Part shown: in pieces, positions 6,466 through 13,520 of the stretch
Position numbering within the stretch: the first letter of the stretch is position 1
How the letters are laid out: each line of letters begins with the position of its first letter
Assembly: GCA_031282385.1 (NCBI GenBank)
Contig: JAITDV010000093.1
Span: 1-13,659 of the forward strand
DNA length: 13,659 bases
Direction: 5' to 3'
Source of the DNA: Planctomycetaceae bacterium
Lineage (GTDB): Bacteria; Planctomycetota; Planctomycetia; Pirellulales; Thermoguttaceae
Position numbers and translations under genes: made by a program
The notes under the pieces: model-generated
Databases searched by the model: none
Told to the model about the DNA's origin: nothing
Seen by the model: the letters and a program-made list of their open reading frames with translations, nothing else

Positions 6466-8421
6466 ATGACACCGTATAGTTTTTTGCGAGTAGTTAGTTC
6501 ACAATCGTTACCTATCAATGATTGCACATTACCCAGTGCAATATTTCTGAAAACAACAGAAATTTTTCAAAAAATAATATTTCCGATATTTATTTGTGTT
6601 ACAATAATTTTTGTTGGGTCTGTTTTTTCCTGTTTTGTATTTGCTCAAATGTCGCCTCCGCCTCGTGATCCGACTTTAACCGAAAATGTTCCGCCTGAAC
6701 AACGATTTGAACGATACCGCGTAGAGCGTCAAATCCAACAAATAACTTCACCGATGCCCGGCGTAAAAGTTACGTCTCCACAACAACCGCCGGTTAATCT
6801 CGATGAAAAATCAACAAAGAAAATTTTCAAACTAAATAAAGTGATTTTTAATCCGTTACCGGCAATGTTATCTTTGGAAGAGCTTGACACAATTACGGCA
6901 AAATATACTTCAATGGAAGCGGTAAGTATTTACGACCTTTATACTATGGTTGTCGAAATAGATTCTCTATACAACCGAAAACATATTCTTGGCCGCGCCG
7001 GATTACCGATACAGGATATTGAAGGCGGTATTGTTACAGTGCAGATAATTGAAGGAAAAATTGCAAAAACAAAAATCGAAACTAAAGTTCCCGAATTTTC
7101 AATTTTCAATCAAGTTTCATCAACATCAACCCCCCAAAAAACTTGTCGGTTACTTAATCGGTGTTTTGTCGCAAAACAATTCCGTTTTGATGCAACAAAA
7201 TCCTTAAATCTGCAAGAGCTTGAAGATGAAATTTTACGTTTTAATCGTACATTTCAAAGTCAACTTACTGCTGAAATTGAACCTGGTGATGATCTTGGTT
7301 CTAGTACGTTGAAGCTCACGCATATTTTGCCCAAGCCTATTTCGGGCGGTTATTACGTTGACAATTCGGGTCGTGAGACATCGGGTAGGATTCGTAATGG
7401 TGTTTATTTGAATTTGGTTGATATTGTCGGACTTGATGAATCTTTTTTTGTGTCTTATGACGAGACCAAAGGAACTACGGCGTTGTATATGTCGGGTGAA
7501 ATGCCGGTGAGTTGTTTTGGTACGTTTTTTGATATGACTTATTATTACGGCACGCCGACAACTATTGCGGGACCTTTTGCGGTTTTGAATATCAACGGGA
7601 CTTCCGAACAATACAAACCCGGATTCAAGCAGATTATTTTGAATACAAAAAAGCAGCGGCTTGACGCTTATTTACGTTACGAAAATTATAATTCAAAAAC
7701 GTATTTTGACACCGCTCTCAACTACGCGGAAAAACTTAACGGTTTAACTATTGGGATTGATTATACTTATCGCGGCAAAAAAACAGCGTTATTCGGCGGC
7801 ATGTCAATTGTAACCGGCGACGCAGGAACGTTAGACCCAAGTAATGCAGGCACAAGTTACACGTATAATAATTTTTGTTTGATGAAATTTAATTTGATGA
7901 AGGTCTGGTATCCGAATGAAAATTCCACATTTATACTTCGCGGTAATGGTAATGCGGCGCTCTCGAATTTACCGCAAAGTCAGATTTTTCAAGTTGGCGG
8001 AATGGCAACTGTTCGAGGAACTCCGGAGGGATTAATGAGCGGCGACTCCGGCTATTTAATAAGCGCAGAAGGACGTTATACAATCTGGGATGATAAAAAT
8101 TTACCGTTACAAAAATTGCGTGTCGGTCCATGTGAATCAGTTGCTCAGATAACCAAAAGAGCTTTACGGCGAAATTTAAAAATAGAGTTGTTCGGGTTTA
8201 TTGATCACAGTGGAGTTTTTTATCGTGATCATCCGCCAACTTTGCATCCGTCGGATTTCTTGTCAAGTCTTGGAGTTGGCGGGACTGTTTTGATTGGCAG
8301 AACTTTATCTGTAACTTGCGGTTACGGTCAACCAATATTTACCGCCGAAAGTCACCAAGATGCATACAGAGAAAAACTAAAACATGGTAGTTTATTTTTC
8401 AATGCAAAAGCGGTTTATTAA
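6466..8421 (+). CDS. TpsB/FhaC-type outer-membrane transporter (two-partner secretion)
   Basis: A 651-residue outer-membrane pore of the Omp85/TpsB superfamily, which exports a partner exoprotein (TpsA) in type Vb secretion. A long N-terminal extension precedes a hydrophobic signal (about 37-59) ending VFA-Q, with predicted cleavage near residue 60, then a proline-rich periplasmic linker. The POTRA_2 domain covers about 118-205, with the hallmark GLPIQDIEGGIVTVQIIEGKI. A second periplasmic part contains LNLQELEDEILRFNR and LTAEIEPGDDLGSSTLKL. DNSGRETSGRIRNG marks the start of the barrel, and GGMATVRGTPEGLMSGDSGY holds the VRG motif of the plug-contacting loop (R517). The chain ends in tyrosine rather than the usual phenylalanine. 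No methionine lies between residues 1 and 62, so the long signal is probably real or uses a TTG start. No TpsA gene is in the window. Family call is firm; the cargo is unknown. Confidence 0.88.
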   Translation: MTPYSFLRVVSSQSLPINDCTLPSAIFLKTTEIFQKIIFPIFICVTIIFVGSVFSCFVFAQMSPPPRDPTLTENVPPEQRFERYRVERQIQQITSPMPGVKVTSPQQPPVNLDEKSTKKIFKLNKVIFNPLPAMLSLEELDTITAKYTSMEAVSIYDLYTMVVEIDSLYNRKHILGRAGLPIQDIEGGIVTVQIIEGKIAKTKIETKVPEFSIFNQVSSTSTPQKTCRLLNRCFVAKQFRFDATKSLNLQELEDEILRFNRTFQSQLTAEIEPGDDLGSSTLKLTHILPKPISGGYYVDNSGRETSGRIRNGVYLNLVDIVGLDESFFVSYDETKGTTALYMSGEMPVSCFGTFFDMTYYYGTPTTIAGPFAVLNINGTSEQYKPGFKQIILNTKKQRLDAYLRYENYNSKTYFDTALNYAEKLNGLTIGIDYTYRGKKTALFGGMSIVTGDAGTLDPSNAGTSYTYNNFCLMKFNLMKVWYPNENSTFILRGNGNAALSNLPQSQIFQVGGMATVRGTPEGLMSGDSGYLISAEGRYTIWDDKNLPLQKLRVGPCESVAQITKRALRRNLKIELFGFIDHSGVFYRDHPPTLHPSDFLSSLGVGGTVLIGRTLSVTCGYGQPIFTAESHQDAYREKLKHGSLFFNAKAVY

Positions 8422-8427
8422 AAATTA

Positions 8428-8525
8428 GGTAACTTTCAGTTGTGATATTATATTTTGTTACATTAAATTTTCCATCTCAAACAGACAGAAAATCAACGTT
8501 CATAACCGCAACTGAATAGTTACCC
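8428..8525. repeat. Family B inverted pair after the TpsB gene
   Basis: GGTAACTTTCAGTTGTGAT at 8428-8446 and its inverse at 8500-8525 (minus strand GGGTAACTATTCAGTTGCGG) bound a 98-bp element starting 7 nt after the TpsB stop codon. It lies between converging genes, so it could terminate transcription from both sides. The interior shows no other structure. Confidence 0.6.
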
Positions 8526-8561
8526 GTGAATAATTACAATTGTGTTGTAATATTTAATCGT

Positions 8562-8867
8562 TCAACTTAAAACTTGTGCGAGTTCTTTTTTGATTTCGCT
8601 CTCGATTGTTCCTCTGAATAACATTGCGGCAACCGGAAGATCAATAACGATTTGAACGGCTTTTTCAAGAGATTGAACGGAGCCGTTAAGTGAAAATCCG
8701 TAAATCTTAAACGAAAATTCCATTGTATTCGGCGACGTCCATGTTTCTTTGAGATCGGTAACCGTATAAATATGTTTTTCTTTGATTTCAGCTTCCTTGA
8801 TTTGGAGACGTTTTGTTGCTTCATCCTTGTCAAGATTGTGTTGAAAAGTAATATCTAATCTAGGCAT
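8562..8867 (-). CDS. Polyhydroxyalkanoic acid system family protein (PHA_gran_rgn-like)
   Basis: A 101-residue soluble protein. It matches the small family annotated as polyhydroxyalkanoic acid system protein, recognised by its pattern: a start such as MPRLDITFQHNLDKDEATKRL, a middle with WTSPNTMEFSFKIYGFSLNGSV, and an end like IDLPVAAMLFRGTIESEIKKEL. Some members are encoded near PHA synthesis genes, but no phaC, phaA or phasin gene is nearby, and such proteins also occur in bacteria without PHA. The length is complete for the family. No Shine-Dalgarno is visible before the ATG. It faces the TpsB gene convergently. Family assignment is by memory of sequence patterns; its biochemical function is not established. 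Confidence 0.7.
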   Translation of the reverse strand: MPRLDITFQHNLDKDEATKRLQIKEAEIKEKHIYTVTDLKETWTSPNTMEFSFKIYGFSLNGSVQSLEKAVQIVIDLPVAAMLFRGTIESEIKKELAQVLS

Positions 8868-9209
8868 TTTATTTCAAATTTATTAAATTGTTTTTAATGT
8901 AACTATAGCAAAAAGCACTTTAATATTCAGCAGCGGAATAACATTAAGGGAACTTCTAAAAACTCATTTTGTCCACGAATTTTCATGAAAGATCACGAAT
9001 AAATAATTGTACAAATTCGTGGATAAAATAAATTTATTGTCTAATTTTGTCTATTCTGAAAATTTTGATAATTCCGTCAAAAATAGTTTTTTTAGAAGTC
9101 GCTTATATTGTTCGTACTATAAATTACGGGACTCAAGAGTGTAAAAGCCTGCTTTCCGATAGGTAAGCAGGCGGAGGTAAACGAAATTTAAAGTGTGAAC
9201 AGTTTAAAA
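8868..9209. other. Intergenic region made almost wholly of repeats
   Basis: Between two minus-strand genes. After about 80 bp of AT-rich sequence, a family C element (8948-9102) is followed 6 nt later by a family A copy (9109-9210) that runs into the stop codon of the HisN-like gene. No coding sequence is supported. Confidence 0.65.
8948..9102. mobile_element. MITE-like element (family C)
   Basis: About 155 bp with terminal inverted repeats: the left end GGGAACTTCTAAAAACTC and the right end, read inverted, GCGACTTCTAAAAAAACT, share ACTTCTAAAAA exactly. Inside lies a second inverted pair, ATTTTGTCCACGAATTT (8966-8982) and its inverse (9013-9029), 16 of 17 matching, with CACGAAT also repeated between them. 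There is no coding capacity, as in miniature inverted-repeat elements moved by a transposase elsewhere. A target duplication could not be assigned. Confidence 0.65.
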
Positions 9210-9210
9210 T
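9109..9210 (+). repeat. Family A repeat, copy 3
   Basis: The best-preserved copy: left end TGTTCGTACTATAAATT, internal GGACTCAAGAGTGTAAAA, hairpin GCCTGCTTTCC/GGTAAGCAGGC at 9147-9172 (11-bp arms, one mismatch), right end AATTTAAAGTGTGAACA (9185-9201), then GTTTAAAAT. The last base overlaps the TAA stop of the minus-strand HisN-like gene, so it also makes up that gene's immediate 3' end. Confidence 0.85.
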
Positions 9211-10013
9211 TATTTATGTTTATTTGACTCATTTTTTTTACGCAAAATCTGTAGTACCTCTTCGTGTAAAAATCCGTTTGTTCCGATTCCTTCTTTACCG
9301 TAAATTGTTCGATTCCCTTTCCAATCAGTGAATTTTCCGCCGGCTTCCTCCAAAATGATCATCAACGGCGCCGCGTCCCAGTCCGATAATATTGGATCAA
9401 CCATTATTTCTGCTCTTCCTGTTGCGACTAGAAAATATCCGTAAGCATCTCCCCAAGTCCGTGTCAATAGAACTTTTTTTTCCAAATTTTCGTAATCATC
9501 TCGCCGTTCAGCTTTGTTGTAGGTCAATACTTCACTTGTCAAAAAAACCGCATCGGCAATATTTCTACAATTTGAAACTTTTGCTTGGACGGGATTTTTG
9601 CAACGGGTTGTTTCGTGCCATGCGCCGGTACCTTTACCCGCCCAAATCATTTCACCCAATGCTGGCAAACCAATCACGCCGCCAACACTAATTCCATCAC
9701 ATTCCAGTCCAACTAACATACTGTAAAGAGGAACTCCATGAATAAATGATTTTGTGCCGTCAATCGGATCGAGCAGCCATTTGAAACCGCTTGAGCCGAA
9801 TTGTTCGGAAAATTCTTCGCCTTGAATTGTGTCGTTTGGAAATTGTTCTTTGATGCGGTTGCGTAAAAAACGCTCCGCCTCCAAATCCGCAACAGTAACA
9901 GGTGACGCATCTGCTTTATGTTGAACAGAATATTCTGTAGGTGCGTAAAAATATTTGAGAGTTATTTCTCCTGCGATTCTGACAATTTCACGTGCAAATT
10001 CGAGTCGTTCCAT
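9210..10013 (-). CDS. hisN: Inositol monophosphatase-family phosphatase, HisN-like histidinol-phosphatase
   Basis: A 267-residue Mg-dependent phosphatase of the inositol monophosphatase fold; members of the HisN branch hydrolyse histidinol phosphate in histidine synthesis. The metal-site motifs are all present: GEE (65-67), LDPIDGTKSF (81-90, with D82 and D85) and SDWDAAPL (210-217, D213). The segment TRTWGDAYGYFLVATGRAEIM (185-204) resembles HisN proteins more than true inositol phosphatases. Length is normal and no catalytic residue seems missing. The ATG has only a weak upstream GGAAC. No other his genes are nearby, so inositol phosphate, sulfate-ester or nucleotide substrates remain possible. 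Two family A repeats in the same orientation bracket the gene. Superfamily is certain; HisN specificity is moderately supported. Confidence 0.85.
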   Translation of the reverse strand: MERLEFAREIVRIAGEITLKYFYAPTEYSVQHKADASPVTVADLEAERFLRNRIKEQFPNDTIQGEEFSEQFGSSGFKWLLDPIDGTKSFIHGVPLYSMLVGLECDGISVGGVIGLPALGEMIWAGKGTGAWHETTRCKNPVQAKVSNCRNIADAVFLTSEVLTYNKAERRDDYENLEKKVLLTRTWGDAYGYFLVATGRAEIMVDPILSDWDAAPLMIILEEAGGKFTDWKGNRTIYGKEGIGTNGFLHEEVLQILRKKNESNKHK

Positions 10014-10132
10014 TTTTTATGTTCCGTTATCCAATTAGTGTTTTTGTTAATTTCAAAACAAAATCACCGCCAACATCAAACAATTCAGCCACATTGTACC
10101 CGATATCGGAATTACAGCAAGAAGAAGTATAT

Positions 10133-10228
10133 TGTTCATACTATAAATTTCGCGGCTCAAAAGCATAAAAGCCTGTTTACCGTAGGTAGGCAGGCGGTAA
10201 CAAAAGAAATTAAAGTATTATTAGTTTA
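10133..10228 (+). repeat. Family A repeat, copy 4
   Basis: Left end TGTTCATACTATAAATT, internal GGCTCAAAAGCATAAAA, hairpin GCCTGTTTACC/GGTAGGCAGGC at 10171-10195. Both differences between the arms are G-T wobble pairs, so the hairpin would still fold as RNA. The right end (ATTAAAGTATTATTAGTTTA) is eroded. It lies about 120 nt upstream of the HisN-like gene's start. Confidence 0.75.
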
Positions 10229-10605
10229 GTAGTTGTTGTAGATAAAACCGGATTGGATTACCGCATTGAAATATTGACAACAAAAAATAGTCGTTACGTT
10301 TTTTATATTTGTAACGATTAAAACAGAATTATCAAAAGTTCTCAAAAGTAAATTGTGCGGATCGTCGATTATACGTATTACACTTGACAATTCTGTTTTT
10401 TGGGAAATACGCCGCATGTATTTTGTCTTTATACCAAGCATACTTTAACATTCGATAATGTAAAATGTTAAAATAACCTTTGCGTGAATATTGTCGAAAA
10501 TTAAAGAGTAAACAGTTTAAGTTTTATAATTGTTTCAGAAACGAAATTTAAAGTGTGGGGAGCAGATTGCGCAATTCAGATAATATATCAAACGTATTTA
10601 TTAAT

Positions 10606-10690
10606 CGTTGACTCGAAAGCGTAAAAACAGGCGTCAATATTTGAACCTGTGTGAGTTAATGAAAGTTTAAAGTGTTAATATTTAAAAATT
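10606..10690 (+). repeat. Decayed family A repeat at the porin gene's 5' end
   Basis: GACTCGAAAGCGTAAAAACAG matches the internal segment of family A (GACTCAAGAGTGTAAAAGC). It is followed by a weak hairpin remnant (CAGGCGTCAATATTTGAACCTG) and by AAGTTTAAAGTGTTAATATTTAAAA, which resembles the right end. It runs to within a few bases of the porin ATG, so it forms that gene's leader. Confidence 0.4.
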
Positions 10691-10695
10691 TTGCC

Positions 10696-12054
10696 ATGTC
10701 AAATCTCCGTAATTTTATTTTGGTTTTTAGTTTTGTTTTGAGTGTTTTTAATGTCTTTGCGGATTCGCAAACTTCGCAGAATTTAGTTGCGTTGTCAAAT
10801 TCTCCCGAATCGAATATTTTGTCTGACGGCGGAGTTTATTTGACGAAATCTGAATTTGATGCGTTTTTGGAAAAATATCAAGCGGCACATAGTAAAACAT
10901 CTGCAACTACAGGCAGTTCAATTTGGCGCAATGGAAAAATTAAAATTACGCCGTATGGTTACATTAATTTAAGTGCGTCGTATGAAACGCATCGTACTGT
11001 AACCGGCGATTATGTGGTTTATGCCAATTCGCCGGATATTGATAGTGATTCCGGTTATAATGTTGATCCGAAATCTACGCGATTGGGGTTAAAGTTGGAT
11101 GGTGCGGGTATTAGCAGTTGGAGCGGTTCTAAGTCAGAAGGTGCAATTGAGTTTGATTTTCAAGGTGCATACACATCACGGAATCGAGGCGGATTGTTAC
11201 TTCGGAAAGCGTTTTTTTCTATTTCAGATGGACGGACAAAATTGTTGGCGGGTCAAGATTGGGAGATTATTTCACCGCTTTATCCGAAAACGTTGAATTA
11301 CACTGCGGGAGCATGTGTTGGCAATGTCGGTTATAGACGGGCGATGTTGCGGGTTGATCGGCAATTTGATTTGTGCAATTCAGACAATGTACTGACTCAA
11401 TTTGGAATTACCGACAACGTATTTCGGGATGACAATTCAGTTTCGCCGGCTTCGTCAAGTTATCCTATTATTCAAGGACGGCTGGCATATTCTTGGGGCA
11501 AAGGATGTTTTGAACACGGCAAACCGATAGTGTTAGGAGTTTCATCTCATTTTGGCGAGCAAAGATTTACGTTTGGAGGCAACAAAAAGAATCTTGAGAC
11601 GTGGTCGTTCAATGTTGATTTGGATTTACCGTTGACGAAAAGGTTAGGATTTCAGATGGAGTATTTTATTGGTGAAAATTTGGCAACAATTGAAGGCGGC
11701 ATATTGCAAGGCGTAGATATTGCAAGACGCGACACAATAAGATCACAAGGCGGTTGGATGGCTTTCATGTATCAAGCTACAAAAAAAACACAAATAAATT
11801 TTTGTTACATGATTGATGATCCGTTTAACAAAGACGTCGTATCAGGTAACTCAAACAACAACCGTTCACGCAACTATAGTCATTGTCTTTTTGTCAACGT
11901 GTTGTACAACTGGAGTGATTCGTTGATGACAGGTTTTGAGATAGATTTCTGGAGAACGCATTGGCAGATTTACGATTCCAGCTCAAAAACAATAACACCT
12001 CTAACACCCGGAACTCCAACTAGATACGAATTTACAGTCCGATACACATTCTAA
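10696..12054 (+). CDS. Porin-like outer-membrane beta-barrel protein
   Basis: A 452-residue exported protein. Residues 1-22 are a signal peptide (MSNLRNF, hydrophobic core, cleavage after VFA). A short charged segment follows (YLTKSEFDAFLEKYQAAHS, about 49-67), perhaps a helical or periplasmic part. From about residue 84 on, alternating polar/aromatic strands begin with ITPYGYINLSASYE and finish with RYEFTVRYTF, whose terminal phenylalanine is the typical barrel-assembly signal. LAGQDWEIISPLYPKTLNY and repeated aromatic strand ends resemble DcaP-like or related porins, so it probably passes small solutes across the outer membrane. I chose the ATG at 10696 because it gives a compact signal peptide; an in-frame GTG at 10672 is possible. 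No Shine-Dalgarno is visible. Outer-membrane barrel is likely; the exact porin family and solute are not determined. Confidence 0.72.
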   Translation: MSNLRNFILVFSFVLSVFNVFADSQTSQNLVALSNSPESNILSDGGVYLTKSEFDAFLEKYQAAHSKTSATTGSSIWRNGKIKITPYGYINLSASYETHRTVTGDYVVYANSPDIDSDSGYNVDPKSTRLGLKLDGAGISSWSGSKSEGAIEFDFQGAYTSRNRGGLLLRKAFFSISDGRTKLLAGQDWEIISPLYPKTLNYTAGACVGNVGYRRAMLRVDRQFDLCNSDNVLTQFGITDNVFRDDNSVSPASSSYPIIQGRLAYSWGKGCFEHGKPIVLGVSSHFGEQRFTFGGNKKNLETWSFNVDLDLPLTKRLGFQMEYFIGENLATIEGGILQGVDIARRDTIRSQGGWMAFMYQATKKTQINFCYMIDDPFNKDVVSGNSNNNRSRNYSHCLFVNVLYNWSDSLMTGFEIDFWRTHWQIYDSSSKTITPLTPGTPTRYEFTVRYTF

Positions 12055-12061
12055 GATTAAA

Positions 12062-12323
12062 GTAACTATTCAGCCGTGGTTATAAACGTTCTTTTTTCTG
12101 TTCATAAAGGGACAGCATGTTGGTAGAAAATATTATTGGCTATAAAAAATCCGCGTTCTGTAGGGACGTAATGTTGGTGAATTTTGGCGTTGATTATTGG
12201 TTTTACCGACATTGCATTCCTATAGGACACGGTTGATTGGGCGAATTATTTTCTACCGATATGTCATCCCTAAAGGGACGGAAAATTCAATTGCACAAAA
12301 TAATATCATGACTGAATAGTTAC
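12062..12323. repeat. Nested palindromic element bounded by inverted family B motifs
   Basis: GTAACTATTCAGCCGTGGT (from 12062, 7 nt after the porin stop) and its imperfect inverse ending at 12323 (minus strand GTAACTATTCAGTCATGAT) bound a 262-bp block. Inside are four related units in mirror order: two forward (12101-12140, 12156-12190) and two reversed (12198-12232, 12240-12282). Each unit has a small TAGGGA/CCCTA-type palindrome next to ATGTTGGT or ATATCGGT; the outermost two also share GGTAGAAAAT. The arrangement could fold into a long cruciform. Confidence 0.6.
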
Positions 12324-12393
12324 GTAATATCTCAGCGGATTTAGTGTTCTGAGTTGGTTAATAAATAAATATATTTCGTAACTATTCAGTTGC
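12309..12393. repeat. Second family B inverted pair
   Basis: TGACTGAATAGTTACGTAATAT (12309-12330) and ATATTTCGTAACTATTCAGTTGC (12371-12393) are inverted copies with few mismatches, bounding an 85-bp MITE-like unit. The left arm is shared with the larger element at 12062-12323, so three family B motifs stand in alternating orientation here. Confidence 0.6.
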
Positions 12394-12407
12394 GTGTATA
12401 AAAATTG

Positions 12408-12636
12408 CCATGTATTTCGCCCTGAAAGGACAGTGCAAAACGGATTGGCATTGCCTTTTTATGGCGAAATTGAGGAGTGGGCTTTAACCCGCCGCGGTGC
12501 GGCGAATTGTTATGCAATGCCCCTTCGTGGCGGGGAAAAATTTCCAATTCTACGGGATGTTGTTTGAATTCTCGTTTTATGCTTGAAATTACGGAGTTTC
12601 TCAAAAAGTGTACCCAGTAAAAAATAATTATTTTTT
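12408..12636. repeat. GC-rich hairpin mosaic and AT palindrome
   Basis: REP-like patchwork. CGCCGC/GCGGCG with a 3-nt loop at 12490-12504 sits in a GC-rich island unlike the surrounding AT-rich DNA. CCCC...GGGG (about 12521-12536) makes a second hairpin. GGCATTGCC (about 12448) and TGCAATGCCCC (about 12513) resemble each other in inverse. AAAAAATAATTATTTTTT at 12619-12636 is a perfect 18-bp palindrome. No gene is seen. From memory, similar CCCTGAAAGG and CCGCCGC patches occur as dispersed repeats in other bacteria. Confidence 0.5.
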
Positions 12637-12762
12637 ATTTTTTAAAGTACCCTGTGAGTTTTATTGGTTCTTTGGCGTACCTTGATTTTTTTCGACGAGG
12701 GGTGTTCTCTTTCGGAATTTCACGCCGCCCCCTATCACCCCGTTACAACAACTAAAAATCCG

Positions 12763-13240
12763 ATGTATGTTGACAAATCTGTGCGTATTGACAAAAAAGG
12801 GATCGTTCACACGCAGTATTTTTTGCATCAATCCCGCCGTGAAGGTCAAAAGATTATTAAAACGACCCTCCTCAATATCACCCGTTGGGGCGAACCCGTT
12901 TGTGAAGCCTTCACTGCCATGTTGAAAAATAAACATTTATTACTGCAGCTTGCCGCTTTCGGTTACAATTGCGATAAGAAAAAAGGAAAGATGCAAATTG
13001 TTGTCGGATTGCTTTGTTCGCAAGAGGGAATCCCTGTTGCCGTTGAAGTTTTTGAAGGCAACACAAATGATACAAAAACGATGCACAACCAAATCAGAAA
13101 AACCTTCGAACATTTTCATGCAAAAAATGTTGTGTTTGTCGGTGATCACGGTATAACCAAAATTCCGCACACAAAAAGAAATCGAACAACTCTTCACGGG
13201 AGCCAACTTCACAAGCTCGGAAATCCTCCCAAAAAAATAA
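12763..13240 (+). pseudogene. IS1634-type transposase, truncated and frameshifted
   Basis: Remnant of a DDE transposase of the IS1634 (IS4-like) group. The N-terminus is intact from the ATG at 12763 (MYVDKSVRIDKKG, then RREGQKIIKTTLLN and WGEPVCEAF). At about residue 60 it jumps directly to GYNCDKKKGKMQIVVGLL and VAVEVFEGNTND, which in full proteins of around 500-550 residues lie well over 100 residues further on, so the segment with the first catalytic aspartate appears deleted. VGDHG keeps the second aspartate. Near 13162 the frame breaks: the expected continuation TQKEIEQLFTGANFT reads in the +1 frame and stops at 13240. The third catalytic residue and C-terminus are absent. It cannot be active. 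No terminal inverted repeats or target duplications could be assigned. An in-frame TTG at 12664 would only add spurious residues. Confidence 0.8.
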
Positions 13241-13520
13241 AAACAAAACCATACTCAAACAGAAAACTAAAAAATGTAGCCTGCAAATAAAATAAAATAA
13301 AAAATCAACTTAAATCGCTATAATCAATAAACTTAATGCATAAAGTCTGGTCAACATAAAAAGGAACATCAGTTGTAACAGAATTATTTTCAGTTAAGAT
13401 GGCGTTTCTATGAATTGTTTTCAGGTTCTGTACTAAATTTTTGAGTACCGAAATTCCTTTACCATACTAAAAAACTTATGCTATTCCTATTTTTAGGGAA
13501 CCCATACAAAAATAAAAAAA
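13241..13520. other. Intergenic region before the terminal gene
   Basis: AT-rich sequence after the dead transposase with no recognisable gene or family A, B or C repeat. A short imperfect hairpin, TTCCTATTTTTAGGGAA, lies about 20 nt before the next ATG. A promoter is expected here but no confident one is visible. Confidence 0.45.

Larger units (their letters stand above)
10014..10695. other. Divergent intergenic region between HisN-like and porin genes
   Basis: About 680 bp between divergent genes, so promoters for both should lie here, yet no clear -35/-10 pair stands out. It holds family A copy 4 (10133-10228), a small TCGTTAC/GTAACGA hairpin near 10291-10318, an isolated family A right end (TTAAAGAGTAAACAGTTTAA, 10501-10520), another partial end near 10543-10557 and a decayed copy from about 10606 up to the porin start. 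Open frames here are short and unconvincing. Confidence 0.55.
12055..12762. other. Repeat-filled region between porin gene and dead transposase
   Basis: Made of family B pairs, REP-like units and GC-rich hairpins described separately, then about 125 bp leading into the transposase remnant, which includes a GTACCC motif twice in the same orientation (about 12610 and 12647). Open frames on either strand here follow the repeats and show no protein family. Confidence 0.55.

Noticed and set aside
12661..12936. Minus-strand open frame opposite the transposase remnant
   Set aside because: It is a shadow of the transposase and the adjacent repeat; the plus strand has clear IS1634-type protein similarity.
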